Of a stretch of 64,000 nt of DNA, positions 8,639 to 16,692 are shown piece after piece. This DNA is from Thermoplasma acidophilum DSM 1728 (GTDB taxonomy: Archaea; Thermoplasmatota; Thermoplasmata; Thermoplasmatales; Thermoplasmataceae). Under the pieces are notes generated by a model, which ran no database searches, was not told where the DNA came from, and saw nothing but the letters and a program-made list of their open reading frames with translations. Location: assembly GCF_000195915.1 (NCBI RefSeq), contig NC_002578.1, positions 434,001 to 498,000 of the forward strand. Direction: 5' to 3'. The position numbers and the translations under genes were made by a program. The first letter of the stretch is position 1. Every line of letters begins with the position of its first letter.

Positions 8639-9615
8639 GCATCACCCTTTTCCTCAATCCTTTTCATAACACGGTACATTATTATTATGGCAACTATGGA
8701 TATCACGGTGGATATGGCAAACTGCGTATAAGGCGATATCAGTATCACTTTGATTATGTAGAAGCCCTTGAGCACCATCTGTATGCCCAGGAACATCAGG
8801 ATGGCAAAGAATATCCACCTTATGCTCCTGTTCGTTATGCGCACCAGGATCTTCGCTCCGAGGAAAGCGCCTATCAGTACACCTATTGCCGTTGCCGCGG
8901 CTATGAACGGCTGTATGTACCCGGCATACCAGTATATGGAGCTGCCTGTGGCAGCGGTTATCCCTATCATGAAGTTGCTGGAAGTTGTCGTCACCTTCAT
9001 GGGCAGGTTTATGGCCCAGTCCATGCCGAGAACCTTCAGGGCACCGCTTCCAATTCCGAGAAGGCCAGATATCATCCCGGCAAAGAACATTATTATCTCA
9101 CCAAGCCACCACCTGACTCCAGAGTATTCGACGTTCTTGTGCAGGCGCGCATCATAGTACGACCCTGAGAGCTGGAAAACCCGCGTTGTCCAGTCAGGCT
9201 TGAGCATCTTCGGTATCTCGTACTTTCCACGCTGTATCGTCGGTACGAGTGACCCGAGCAGAACAAAGCCGAATATGACATATATGAGCCAGGAAAGATG
9301 GTGGTCATAGATGAACACGGCGGTCAGCGATCCCACTATTGCGCCGGTGGTTGTCGCAACCTCCAATCCAACCCCCAGCCTGATGTTCGCTATCTTCTCC
9401 TTTGCATAGGCGCTTGCGGATCCTGCACTGGTGGCTATTGTTGATATCAGACTTGCACCGGTGGCGTATATGATCGGTATGCCATAGAAAAGGGTCAGAA
9501 CCGGGACCAGAACCGTTCCGCCCCCAAGCCCAGTTAAGGATCCGATCAGGCCGGCGATGAAGGCACCGGCAACTATTGAAAGGAATCTGACGATGATCTC
9601 AATGAGAGTTAACAT
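8635..9615 (-). CDS. TauE/SafE-family anion permease
   Basis: A membrane protein of about 326 residues and eight to nine helices. The family repeat is seen twice: GLIGSLTGLGGGTVLVPVLT near the N-terminus and GMISGLLGIGSGALKVLGMD in the second half. Members move sulfite, sulfoacetate or other sulfur or carbon anions. A GTG at 9630 is possible, but the ATG at 9615 has both a TATA-like AATTTATAAAA (9634-9643) 25 bp upstream and GGTGAT 10 nt before it, so I chose 9615. It is the first gene of a two-gene operon with DUF1634. Substrate is not readable; a sulfur link is suggested only by family. Confidence 0.86.
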   Translation of the reverse strand: MLTLIEIIVRFLSIVAGAFIAGLIGSLTGLGGGTVLVPVLTLFYGIPIIYATGASLISTIATSAGSASAYAKEKIANIRLGVGLEVATTTGAIVGSLTAVFIYDHHLSWLIYVIFGFVLLGSLVPTIQRGKYEIPKMLKPDWTTRVFQLSGSYYDARLHKNVEYSGVRWWLGEIIMFFAGMISGLLGIGSGALKVLGMDWAINLPMKVTTTSSNFMIGITAATGSSIYWYAGYIQPFIAAATAIGVLIGAFLGAKILVRITNRSIRWIFFAILMFLGIQMVLKGFYIIKVILISPYTQFAISTVISIVAIIIMYRVMKRIEEKGDA

Positions 9616-9750
9616 ACCGTGCGATATCACCTTTTTTTATAAATTGTTTATCGTTATCGGCCAATCATTAGAACAGAATCGTTATTATTTATTTTTATTA
9701 TGACAATGATCCGACACAAAATGTTAATTATCAGTAAAAAATGGGGATCT

Positions 9751-9960
9751 ATGGACAGGGACGAAGCCGTATCAAAGATTACGGAAGATCTAAAAAAGCG
9801 CTACGCAGACCTCAAAATCATCGGCGCGGAACCGCTGAAGCATGACGATACGCTCAAAGAGTATTCGATAATAGTGAAGTACAAGGTCAGGAATGAGGAT
9901 AGGGCCACCGTTTACTACTTTGATGAGGCAGGAAACATACTGAGGCATTTCAACCTGTGA
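9751..9960 (+). CDS. Small hypothetical protein
   Basis: About 69 residues from the ATG at 9751 (MDRDEAVSKITEDLKKRYAD). Other in-frame ATGs at 9700, 9706 and 9721 add up to 17 residues. The AT-rich TATA-like tract at 9684-9697 would fit a leaderless start at 9721 better, so the start is uncertain. Its predicted alpha-beta-beta layout (helical lead, then IIVKYKVRNEDRATVYYFDE and a short end) resembles small archaeal PepSY-like or unknown soluble domains. No family is assigned. It stands alone, divergent from the TauE gene. Confidence 0.55.
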   Translation: MDRDEAVSKITEDLKKRYADLKIIGAEPLKHDDTLKEYSIIVKYKVRNEDRATVYYFDEAGNILRHFNL

Positions 9961-10149
9961 GGCCTTTGCCCGATTATTGAATATAAATACTCATCTTTTC
10001 TTACCAGAACTAATTATGAATATGCATCGTTCGAAGGGCACCCTTAATTTTACTTTGTTTCGGGGGATTTCAGGATCACAAAATACGATAATAATTTAGA
10101 AGAATTATCAGCACATACTCCTTATATTCTTATATTCAGTCTAAATATT

Positions 10150-11085
10150 ATGAAAACCATCCTTATAGTTATTGCGGTTGTAATGGTCACGTTGATGACA
10201 CCTGCAGTCGCCCTAGCCGCATCTGGAACGAGCTCCATCTCCGTTACGCCCACAAGCCTTTCAATACCTGCTGGATCATCCGGTACATTCAGTTTCAAGG
10301 TGAATCTGGTTTCCGGGTCCACATGGGGAACCTCTGTGTCCGCGAGCGCTCCCAGCGGTATAACGGTATCGTTCAGCTCCGGATTAAGTGATCCACCATT
10401 TTCAGGAACGGCTACGGTGGTGGTGGCAAAATCGGTGGCACCTGGAACGTATACTGTGCAGATAAGCGCATCTGGAGATGACCCGTCTTCTTCACCGGCC
10501 ACGGTCACCGTTGATGTTACCAATGCGACGGTCTCGTCTCCGCCACCTGTGACTCCGGCCGTGCATGTGAATTACGTGCCTTTCGTCATCGGAGGGATCT
10601 CCATGGCACTCTTCGTGGTATTCCTGGTTCTTTTTTCCATATTCTTCTCCGCATACGCCTTTGTGATAAGATCAGTTTCCTTTGCAGTCACCGCGGCTGT
10701 TGCCGTATACCTGATTGCCTATGACCGCGTTCTTTTCACATCCGCCTACGATCACTGGATCGGCCTTGTTGTCTATCTAATACTGTCCGTGGTGATGTTT
10801 GCCATCTCACTGGCCGGATCTCCGGGCATTAAAAAGACATCTCTGTACGCTCTTGCCGCGGGTAACGTCCTCCTGGGCATACTGATGATATCAGATACCA
10901 TTGCAGGGCTTCCCGTTTCATCTCTTGCCGGTGTAACGAAGAATGTTGGTTGGAACTACCTCTTCGGTTTCGGTACTACATCCATCTCAACGGTTTCCAT
11001 TTCGCTGGCATTCACGATACTGCTGGTATTCACCGGCATATACGCTGGTTCGTCACTGGCCTCTGCCAGATCCGCGTCGAGATGA
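10150..11085 (+). CDS. Secreted/membrane protein: Ig-like outer domain plus membrane helices
   Basis: A 311-residue protein with a clear signal peptide (KTILIVIAVVMVTLMTPAVA-LA-AS). A Ser/Thr/Pro-rich all-beta domain follows to about 125, whose phrases SLSIPAGSSGTFSFKVNL and APGTYTVQISASG are typical of NEW3/bacterial Ig-like folds. A proline-rich linker and then five or six membrane helices (about 135-305) make up the rest. The outside domain followed by a multi-helix anchor suggests a surface-sensing or adhesion protein in this wall-less cell. TATA-like repeats (TTATATTCTTATATT) end about 15-30 bp before the ATG. No named family; function unknown. Confidence 0.65.
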   Translation: MKTILIVIAVVMVTLMTPAVALAASGTSSISVTPTSLSIPAGSSGTFSFKVNLVSGSTWGTSVSASAPSGITVSFSSGLSDPPFSGTATVVVAKSVAPGTYTVQISASGDDPSSSPATVTVDVTNATVSSPPPVTPAVHVNYVPFVIGGISMALFVVFLVLFSIFFSAYAFVIRSVSFAVTAAVAVYLIAYDRVLFTSAYDHWIGLVVYLILSVVMFAISLAGSPGIKKTSLYALAAGNVLLGILMISDTIAGLPVSSLAGVTKNVGWNYLFGFGTTSISTVSISLAFTILLVFTGIYAGSSLASARSASR

Positions 11086-11200
11086 TTCGACGCCGTCATT
11101 GTTCAAGCTGATGATGCCTGCACCGGGGAATCCATGAGATGCGATGAATAGCCATAAGGACATGATGAAGATTAAAATGCAGGATTCAGTTAGCTTCAGG

Positions 11201-12052
11201 ATGGAGTTCAGAGAATTCGGGAAGACAGGTGAAAAGATTTCAAAGATCGGCGTGGGGACATACTACGACGTTGGCTGGATGTTCCTGGCAAGGTTCGGTA
11301 GGAAGTCCGGTTCGGAGATGAAGATCAGGGCCATACGTACTGCGGTGGAGAACGGCGTCACACTTATCGATACGGCGGAGGTCTACGGAAGCGAAGATCT
11401 GGTTGCCAGGGCCATAGAAGGCGTTGACAGGGAGAGTCTGTTCATAGCCACAAAGGTGTGGATAACTCACCTCTCATACGATTCTGCCATAAAGGCATGC
11501 AAAAGGAGCCTGAAGAGGCTCAACATGAAATACATCGATCTTTACCAGATTCACTTTCCATCCCCAATAGGAGACATCGAGGGTACGCTGAGGGCAATGG
11601 AAAAGCTGGTGGATGATGGCCTCATCCGGTACATCGGTGTGAGCAACTTCAATCTCGATCAGCTGAAGCATGCCATGGAGGCCATGAAAAAGTATGAGAT
11701 AGTTAGCAACCAGGTTCATTACAGCCTGAGGCACAGAGATCCTGAAACTGATATGATTCCCTTTGCAGAGAAGAACGGTATGGCAATACTGGCATGGTAT
11801 CCGCTCGAACACGGCGATCTTGTGCGGGACGAAGCGTATCCCACTGCATTTCTCTCAGATCTGAGGAAAAGGTATCCGGAAATGAGGGCGTCACAGATAG
11901 CACTGAGCTATCTCATGGAGGCGAACAGCAACGTATTTCCGATACCCAGGGCATCGAATCCCGATCATGTCCTCGAAAACATAAACAGCGTGAAGTATCA
12001 TCTCTCGGAGGGAGAAATAAAAATTCTGAAGGATAGTTTCAGATCTCTCTGA
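11201..12052 (+). CDS. Aldo/keto reductase
   Basis: About 283 residues, an (alpha/beta)8-barrel NADPH-dependent oxidoreductase. Seen: GVGTYYD near the start, LIDTAEVYGSEDLVARAI with the catalytic Asp and Tyr, FIATKVW with the catalytic Lys, then YIDLYQIHFP with the catalytic His, VSNFNLDQL, and the cofactor end VFPIPRASNPDHVLENI. The ORF extends to 11144, but the conserved protein starts at MEFREFGKTGEKI. A TATA-like ATTAAAAT at about 11170-11178 fits leaderless initiation at 11201. Substrate unknown; sugar aldehydes or ketones are usual. It ends 5 bp before the convergent transporter gene. Confidence 0.88.
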   Translation: MEFREFGKTGEKISKIGVGTYYDVGWMFLARFGRKSGSEMKIRAIRTAVENGVTLIDTAEVYGSEDLVARAIEGVDRESLFIATKVWITHLSYDSAIKACKRSLKRLNMKYIDLYQIHFPSPIGDIEGTLRAMEKLVDDGLIRYIGVSNFNLDQLKHAMEAMKKYEIVSNQVHYSLRHRDPETDMIPFAEKNGMAILAWYPLEHGDLVRDEAYPTAFLSDLRKRYPEMRASQIALSYLMEANSNVFPIPRASNPDHVLENINSVKYHLSEGEIKILKDSFRSL

Positions 12053-12057
12053 GTAAT

Positions 12058-12663
12058 TCAATTTTTTCTGAATAGACCAGGGCCTACTGGAATAGTTCCG
12101 GGCTTCATGGAGTTTATCACGATGGCGAAGCTGGTGTATGCGGCAAACAGGGCCGCCAGAATGCCGAAATAGCCGCCGGCATGCGTCAGTGCAACTGATG
12201 AATATATTGCGCCTGCGCCCAGGGTGAAGAATGCGAGGAACAGGAAGAGGAAAGTGAGGTTCAGTGTGAGGGAAGCCATCATTGCGCCGCCCCACATGTA
12301 TAGCGTGAATATTCCCCATAGGATCAGAGCCCAGCCCACCGCAACGGAAGGCAGCGAGGAAACAACATGCAGGTCAGCGAACAGCACCATCAGGGCGTAA
12401 AACATCCAGAACGATCCGTAACTTGTGAATGCCGTGAATCCGAATGTGTTGCCTCTGCGCATCTCCCATGATCCTGTGACCAGCTGTGCTAACCCTCCGT
12501 AAGCGAATGCAAGAGGCAATACTACGCTGACGCCAGATGAAGGTATCAGGCCGGCATTGATGAAGCTCAGGAGAAATGTTGTGAAAGCAAAGCCAGCCAG
12601 TCCCAGTGGAGCCGGATCTGCGCCTATGACCTTTCCGAAAACGTTTTCCACCGTTTCACTCAC
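12058..12663 (-). CDS. Acetate transporter family protein (GPR1/FUN34/YaaH, AceTr)
   Basis: A six-helix membrane protein of about 201 residues. The family hallmark is present as ADPAPLGLAGFAFTTFLLSF (usual NPAPLGL), followed by GGLAQLVTGSWEMRRGNTFG and FTSYGSFWM. These proteins carry acetate or succinate with protons. It overlaps the end of the acetyl-CoA synthetase gene on the same strand. The chosen start is a GTG at 12663 with GGGAG about 10 nt ahead, 8 bp of overlap; an in-frame TTG at 12690 would give 210 residues. Context makes uptake (or release) of acetate for Acs the natural reading. Confidence 0.9.
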   Translation of the reverse strand: MSETVENVFGKVIGADPAPLGLAGFAFTTFLLSFINAGLIPSSGVSVVLPLAFAYGGLAQLVTGSWEMRRGNTFGFTAFTSYGSFWMFYALMVLFADLHVVSSLPSVAVGWALILWGIFTLYMWGGAMMASLTLNLTFLFLFLAFFTLGAGAIYSSVALTHAGGYFGILAALFAAYTSFAIVINSMKPGTIPVGPGLFRKN

Positions 12664-14599
12664 CTCCGGCCTCTCCCTTGAAGGCTTCAATTGCGCTCTT
12701 GATCTCGTCCACAGAGGTGGAATCCTCCAGAGTCGTTAGATCGCCAGGTATCTGGTTCAGCGCCACAGCTTTCACGACCCTCCTCATTATCTTGCCGCTC
12801 CTCGTCTTCGGCAACAGTTTCACGATCCTGATCTCGTCCGGAACGTATATCGGGCCAAGATCAGCCCTTATCCTCTTGCGTATCTCCGAGATGAGTTCGT
12901 GCCTGTCGGCGTTTGCGTCCTTGGGTACAACGAATGCCGATATTGCCTCGCCCTTTACCGGATCGGGCTTTCCGAAGACGGCAGCTTCAACGGCAAGGCC
13001 TGTGGCTACTATGGCATCCTCGATCTCGATCGTACCAAGCCTGTGCCCTGATACGTTCATGACCTCGTCGGATCTGCCCAGGAGCCAGTAGTAGCCATCT
13101 TCGTCCTTCACCGCATAGTCGCCGCAGTAATAGTAGCCGGGGAACTTGGAGAAGTATGTTTTTACGTATCTCTCGTCGTCGTTGTTGACGGTCATCAGCA
13201 TACCTGGCCACGGTCTCCTGAAGACTATGTAACCCTTCTCGCCGGTACGCACCTCCTTTCCCGCGTCATCAAGTATTGCAGGATCTACGCCAGGAAGCGG
13301 AAAAGTCGCAGAACCAGGCTTCAATGGTGGCAGGCCGAGTCCCCTCTGCGGTGCGATCATGAAACCTCCGGTCTCCGTCTGCCAGTACGTATCGATTATC
13401 GGGCACCTGGAGTTGCCGATGATCTCGTAGTACCATTTCCAGGCAGCCGGATTTATGGGTTCTCCAACCGTTCCGAGAACTTTCAGGGTGCTCAGATCAT
13501 GCCTCTGCGGGTACTTCTCTCCGAACTTCATCAGCGTCCTTATAGCCGTGGGGGAGGTGTAAAGGATGTTCACGCGGTATTTTTCTATGATCTCCCATAG
13601 CCTGTCAGGTTCGGGATAGGTTATCGATCCCTCGTACATGATGCTCGTCAGGCCAAGGATCAAGGGAGCGAATACTATGTAGCTGTGCCCGGTTATCCAG
13701 CCTATGTCTGCAGCGCACCACCATCTGTCATCCTCATCAGGATTGAAAGCCCACTTCAGCGTGCTGGCAACCCATACGGAATAGCCCCCGGTGCTGTGCA
13801 CAGCTCCTTTGGGTTTTCCAGTGGTTCCAGAGGTGTAAAGGATGAAGAGCGGATCGTTCGCGTCCATATGTTCCGGCTCAACGTACGTATGCGAATCACC
13901 AACGATCTCATGATACCAGATATCCCGATCCTCAACCATGTTCACGTCATTCCTGGCATGCTTTATGACGATCACGTTTCTGACCGTGGAGGTCATCTCA
14001 AGGGCCTCATCCGCTATCTTCTTTAGCTCCACCACCTTGCCGTTTCTGAAACCTCCATCTGCAGTTATCAGCAGTACGGCCTTTGAATCGTTTATCCTCT
14101 CTGCCAGTGCACCTGCACCGAAGCCTGCGAAGACGAAAGAGAATACTGCACCTATCCTGGCCGCGGCCAGCATGGCAACGGGCGCTTCGATTATCATGGG
14201 CAGGTACAGTACTATCCTGTCTCCCTTCTTTATTCCGAGGTTCAGGAGGGCTTTGGCCAGGTTGTTTATCCTCCTGTAAAGTCCATCGTACGTCACTATC
14301 TTTTCTTCACCATTTTCGCCAACCCATATGTATGCGGCCTTATTCCTCCTGTGCTGCTCCAGGTGCCTGTCAACTGCGTTGTACGACACGTTGAGCTTTC
14401 CGCCCACAAACCATCTGTAAAACGGCTTCTTTGAATCGTCGAGGATCTTGTTCCATTTGGAATACCATGTCAGTATCTCGGCCTGTTTTGCCCAGAAATT
14501 CTCAGGATCTTCCAGGGATTTCCTGTATATCTCGCTGTACACGTTCATGCCGGGGTTGTAGACCTCGTTCATGGGTAATGTTCCCTTTTCGCTTTCCAT
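12656..14599 (-). CDS. acs: Acetyl-CoA synthetase (AMP-forming)
   Basis: A 647-residue enzyme converting acetate, ATP and CoA to acetyl-CoA, AMP and PPi in the cytoplasm. Adenylate-forming signatures are visible: the phosphate-binding loop LYTSGTTGKPKGAVHS, the acyl-pocket region WWCAADIGWITGHSYI, TYWQTETGGFM, GYYYCGDYAVKDEDGYYWLL, and the C-terminal TRSGKIMRR holding the lysine that is acetylated in other organisms. The length fits Acs. A TATA-like element at about 14619-14630 is 25 bp before the ATG, so initiation is probably leaderless. It is first in an operon with the AceTr-family transporter. Propionate is a possible second substrate. Confidence 0.95.
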   Translation of the reverse strand: MESEKGTLPMNEVYNPGMNVYSEIYRKSLEDPENFWAKQAEILTWYSKWNKILDDSKKPFYRWFVGGKLNVSYNAVDRHLEQHRRNKAAYIWVGENGEEKIVTYDGLYRRINNLAKALLNLGIKKGDRIVLYLPMIIEAPVAMLAAARIGAVFSFVFAGFGAGALAERINDSKAVLLITADGGFRNGKVVELKKIADEALEMTSTVRNVIVIKHARNDVNMVEDRDIWYHEIVGDSHTYVEPEHMDANDPLFILYTSGTTGKPKGAVHSTGGYSVWVASTLKWAFNPDEDDRWWCAADIGWITGHSYIVFAPLILGLTSIMYEGSITYPEPDRLWEIIEKYRVNILYTSPTAIRTLMKFGEKYPQRHDLSTLKVLGTVGEPINPAAWKWYYEIIGNSRCPIIDTYWQTETGGFMIAPQRGLGLPPLKPGSATFPLPGVDPAILDDAGKEVRTGEKGYIVFRRPWPGMLMTVNNDDERYVKTYFSKFPGYYYCGDYAVKDEDGYYWLLGRSDEVMNVSGHRLGTIEIEDAIVATGLAVEAAVFGKPDPVKGEAISAFVVPKDANADRHELISEIRKRIRADLGPIYVPDEIRIVKLLPKTRSGKIMRRVVKAVALNQIPGDLTTLEDSTSVDEIKSAIEAFKGEAGGE

Positions 14600-14806
14600 G
14601 CATTATCATGTGCTGCACATATTTATATATTTTGATATCTAGATATAATGACAATAAATATTATAGTTAAGATATAATATGAATATATCATTGGGATTTT
14701 AACTCAAGCACGCCGAGCGGTCTATACGCAGCGTTTCGGACAGGCATTATCCATGATATTTCATGTGGTTCGGCAATAATGATTTTTAACCTGTTCAAGA
14801 TATGGG

Positions 14807-15304
14807 ATGGATAAGATGGCGCATACAGGAATTAGATCCTTCCGATCCGAGATATCCAGGGATGTTTATGAGGAGGCATGGTTAACTGTCATGGCCGGAA
14901 AGGGCCACAGAAGGGTTCACCTGATCCGCAATGGAAGGAGAATAATGGTGATGGACTTCAACAACGATGATTTTGATGTTTGGAACTACATAAAGGAAGC
15001 GGTGAATAGAGAGGGATATGTATCTGCCGTGCTGAGATCTATGACCGAGGAGATGCATCCAAAGAAAAAGGAGCCATTTATGGAGGTCAGGGGCTTCCTT
15101 CTGTATAAAAAGGATTCGAAAATATACTGGGAAATGATCTCAGCGCAGGACATGATGGATGCAATGCAGCATGATGCAGTGACCGGAAAGAAGATAAAGG
15201 CGGATCCGCTTGACATCTACTGCGGTGCTGATGGCGAATGCCTGGATTACATGGGGCGTTCAATAGTTTTTGTTAAGAAGGCCAATCCACTGTACGGCCA
15301 TTAG
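14807..15304 (+). CDS. Hypothetical protein near the formate dehydrogenase cluster
   Basis: A 165-residue soluble protein I do not recognise. It starts with mixed alpha/beta segments (VHLIRNGRRIMVMDFNND) and has a C-terminal part with DIYCGADGECLDYMGRS, where two cysteines could bind a metal or form a disulfide. The TATA-like GATTTTTAAC at 14781-14790 is about 24 bp before the ATG, so the transcript is likely leaderless; a second ATG three codons later is possible. It is divergent from acs and convergent with fdhD, so it has its own promoter. No membrane or signal segment. Function not proposed. Confidence 0.6.
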   Translation: MDKMAHTGIRSFRSEISRDVYEEAWLTVMAGKGHRRVHLIRNGRRIMVMDFNNDDFDVWNYIKEAVNREGYVSAVLRSMTEEMHPKKKEPFMEVRGFLLYKKDSKIYWEMISAQDMMDAMQHDAVTGKKIKADPLDIYCGADGECLDYMGRSIVFVKKANPLYGH

Positions 15305-15436
15305 GAATCATTATTGAAATGAAAATGCATCGAGAAGGAAACCTGGACTAAACGGACATCTCTTGCATACTGCCCATGCTGAAGTCAAAGCATTCATGCT
15401 GCTTCACTGGGAAATTAAAGTGCTATGATCCTTCCG

Positions 15437-16264
15437 TCATGGGATTATGCGTTCTGGATGCGAATAGATGTTGAATCTGTTATTCCTCACGAAGCAAACC
15501 AGGGTTATACCTACAGCCTCTGCAATCTGTATCGCCAAACTTGAGGGTGCAGATACAGAACTGACGATTGGAAAGCCCGCTAAAAAAGCCTTCTCCACGA
15601 TCTCGAAGCCGGCACGCCCGGATACCATGAGCACACTGTTGTCTGTATCTTTGCCTTCCAGCAGGGTGTATCCAACAACCTTGTCAACTGCATTGTGCCT
15701 GCCTATGTCCTCGCAGACGGCATGTAGGCGTCCCTGAACATCAAATAAGGCCGCGGCATGTACCCCGCCAGTTTTCAAAAACAGCGCTTGTGCCCTGCCC
15801 ATTGCGGTTGGGAGACCCAGAATTGTTTCGGAATCAATCCTGGTGTCCGTTCCTATCTTTCCATGGCGGATCAGTAGGTCGGCGATGGTTGATCTGCCGC
15901 ATATCCCGCATGCAGAATTTAAGAGCCTGGAGTTCACATTGAAGCCGATCCTTTTCCCTATCTTAACGGTGGCATGGTTCTGATGAGAGACACCGTCCTC
16001 ATCCACACCTTCAAAGCCCTCTATATCCGATATCCCGGAGATTAAACCTTCGGAATATAGAAAACCTGCTACAAGATATCGATCCATGACCGGGGTGCGC
16101 ATGATAACCCCGGCTCTGACTGTTATGCCGTCAGGGCCAAGAATATCTATGGCAAGAGGCTCTTCCACGGCTATGCTGTCCGATGCCTCGAGAAAACCTG
16201 CGTTACGCAGGTATGATATAACCCTGGTCTTTGAAGACCCTACGGCAGACTCATTTACTTCCAT
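15437..16264 (-). CDS. fdhD: Formate dehydrogenase accessory sulfurtransferase FdhD
   Basis: FdhD moves sulfur from a cysteine desulfurase to the molybdenum cofactor, which makes formate dehydrogenase active. The protein (about 275 residues) shows the family features: EEPLAIDILG near the N-terminus, the catalytic loop LNSACGICGRSTI with its Cys-x2-Cys pair, and AALFDVQGRLHAVCEDIGRH followed by NAVDKVVGY. The frame opens to a TTG at 16285; I chose the ATG at 16264 because GGGGGA lies about 9 nt ahead. An ATG at 16273 is also possible. It overlaps the DUF1641 gene and is the third gene of fdhA-DUF1641-fdhD. Confidence 0.92.
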   Translation of the reverse strand: MEVNESAVGSSKTRVISYLRNAGFLEASDSIAVEEPLAIDILGPDGITVRAGVIMRTPVMDRYLVAGFLYSEGLISGISDIEGFEGVDEDGVSHQNHATVKIGKRIGFNVNSRLLNSACGICGRSTIADLLIRHGKIGTDTRIDSETILGLPTAMGRAQALFLKTGGVHAAALFDVQGRLHAVCEDIGRHNAVDKVVGYTLLEGKDTDNSVLMVSGRAGFEIVEKAFLAGFPIVSSVSAPSSLAIQIAEAVGITLVCFVRNNRFNIYSHPERIIP

Positions 16265-16691
16265 CTCCACCATTTCCCCCGCCAAGCGATCCTATGATCG
16301 CGAATAGAACGCGAAGACCTGCTGCAACTTCCGGATTCTTCATCATGGCGTTGATCTTCATGAGGCTGAGACCAGCATGCTCTCTCTGCTTCTTCGCTCC
16401 ATTTATGGCCTCTATTATGCCGTTCGTGATCTTCGTGAGCATCTCAGTGTCAAGCGAGCTCACGAACAAGTACATTATCAGGGCATTATCCAGAAATCTC
16501 CTGTTTGTTTCCTCCGCTGCTTCTCTTGATAAAATGGACAATATGTCATTCTTATTATCCGCAAGCGCCTTGATCATGTCAAGCAGACCGGATGATCTCA
16601 GGCTGCTCGCCAGATCCATCAGGTATTCTAATATTTCCTTCTCGCTCTGTACACTTTCCTGCATTTCAACCTGATCAATTTTCTTTGCCAT
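16251..16691 (-). CDS. DUF1641 helical protein of formate dehydrogenase clusters
   Basis: A 146-residue, almost fully helical protein. It fits DUF1641 (PF07849), often encoded next to formate dehydrogenases and NADH-dehydrogenase-like genes. Visible: a long N-terminal helix with IDQVEMQESVQSEKEILEYL, the core ESLMDLASSLRSSGLLDMIKAL-type repeats, KINAMMKNPEVAAGLRVLFA, and a Gly-rich end. The GTG at 16700 is in frame, but the ATG at 16691 has GGTGAT 5 nt upstream and follows the fdhA stop by 1 bp, so it is the start. It may be an assembly or electron-transfer partner of FdhA; its role is unknown. Confidence 0.8.
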   Translation of the reverse strand: MAKKIDQVEMQESVQSEKEILEYLMDLASSLRSSGLLDMIKALADNKNDILSILSREAAEETNRRFLDNALIMYLFVSSLDTEMLTKITNGIIEAINGAKKQREHAGLSLMKINAMMKNPEVAAGLRVLFAIIGSLGGGNGGDGSK

Positions 16692-16692
16692 A

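Noticed and set aside
10122-10523. Minus-strand 133-codon ORF over the secreted protein gene
   Set aside because: Antisense of a Ser/Thr-rich Ig-like domain whose own strand has a signal peptide and promoter.
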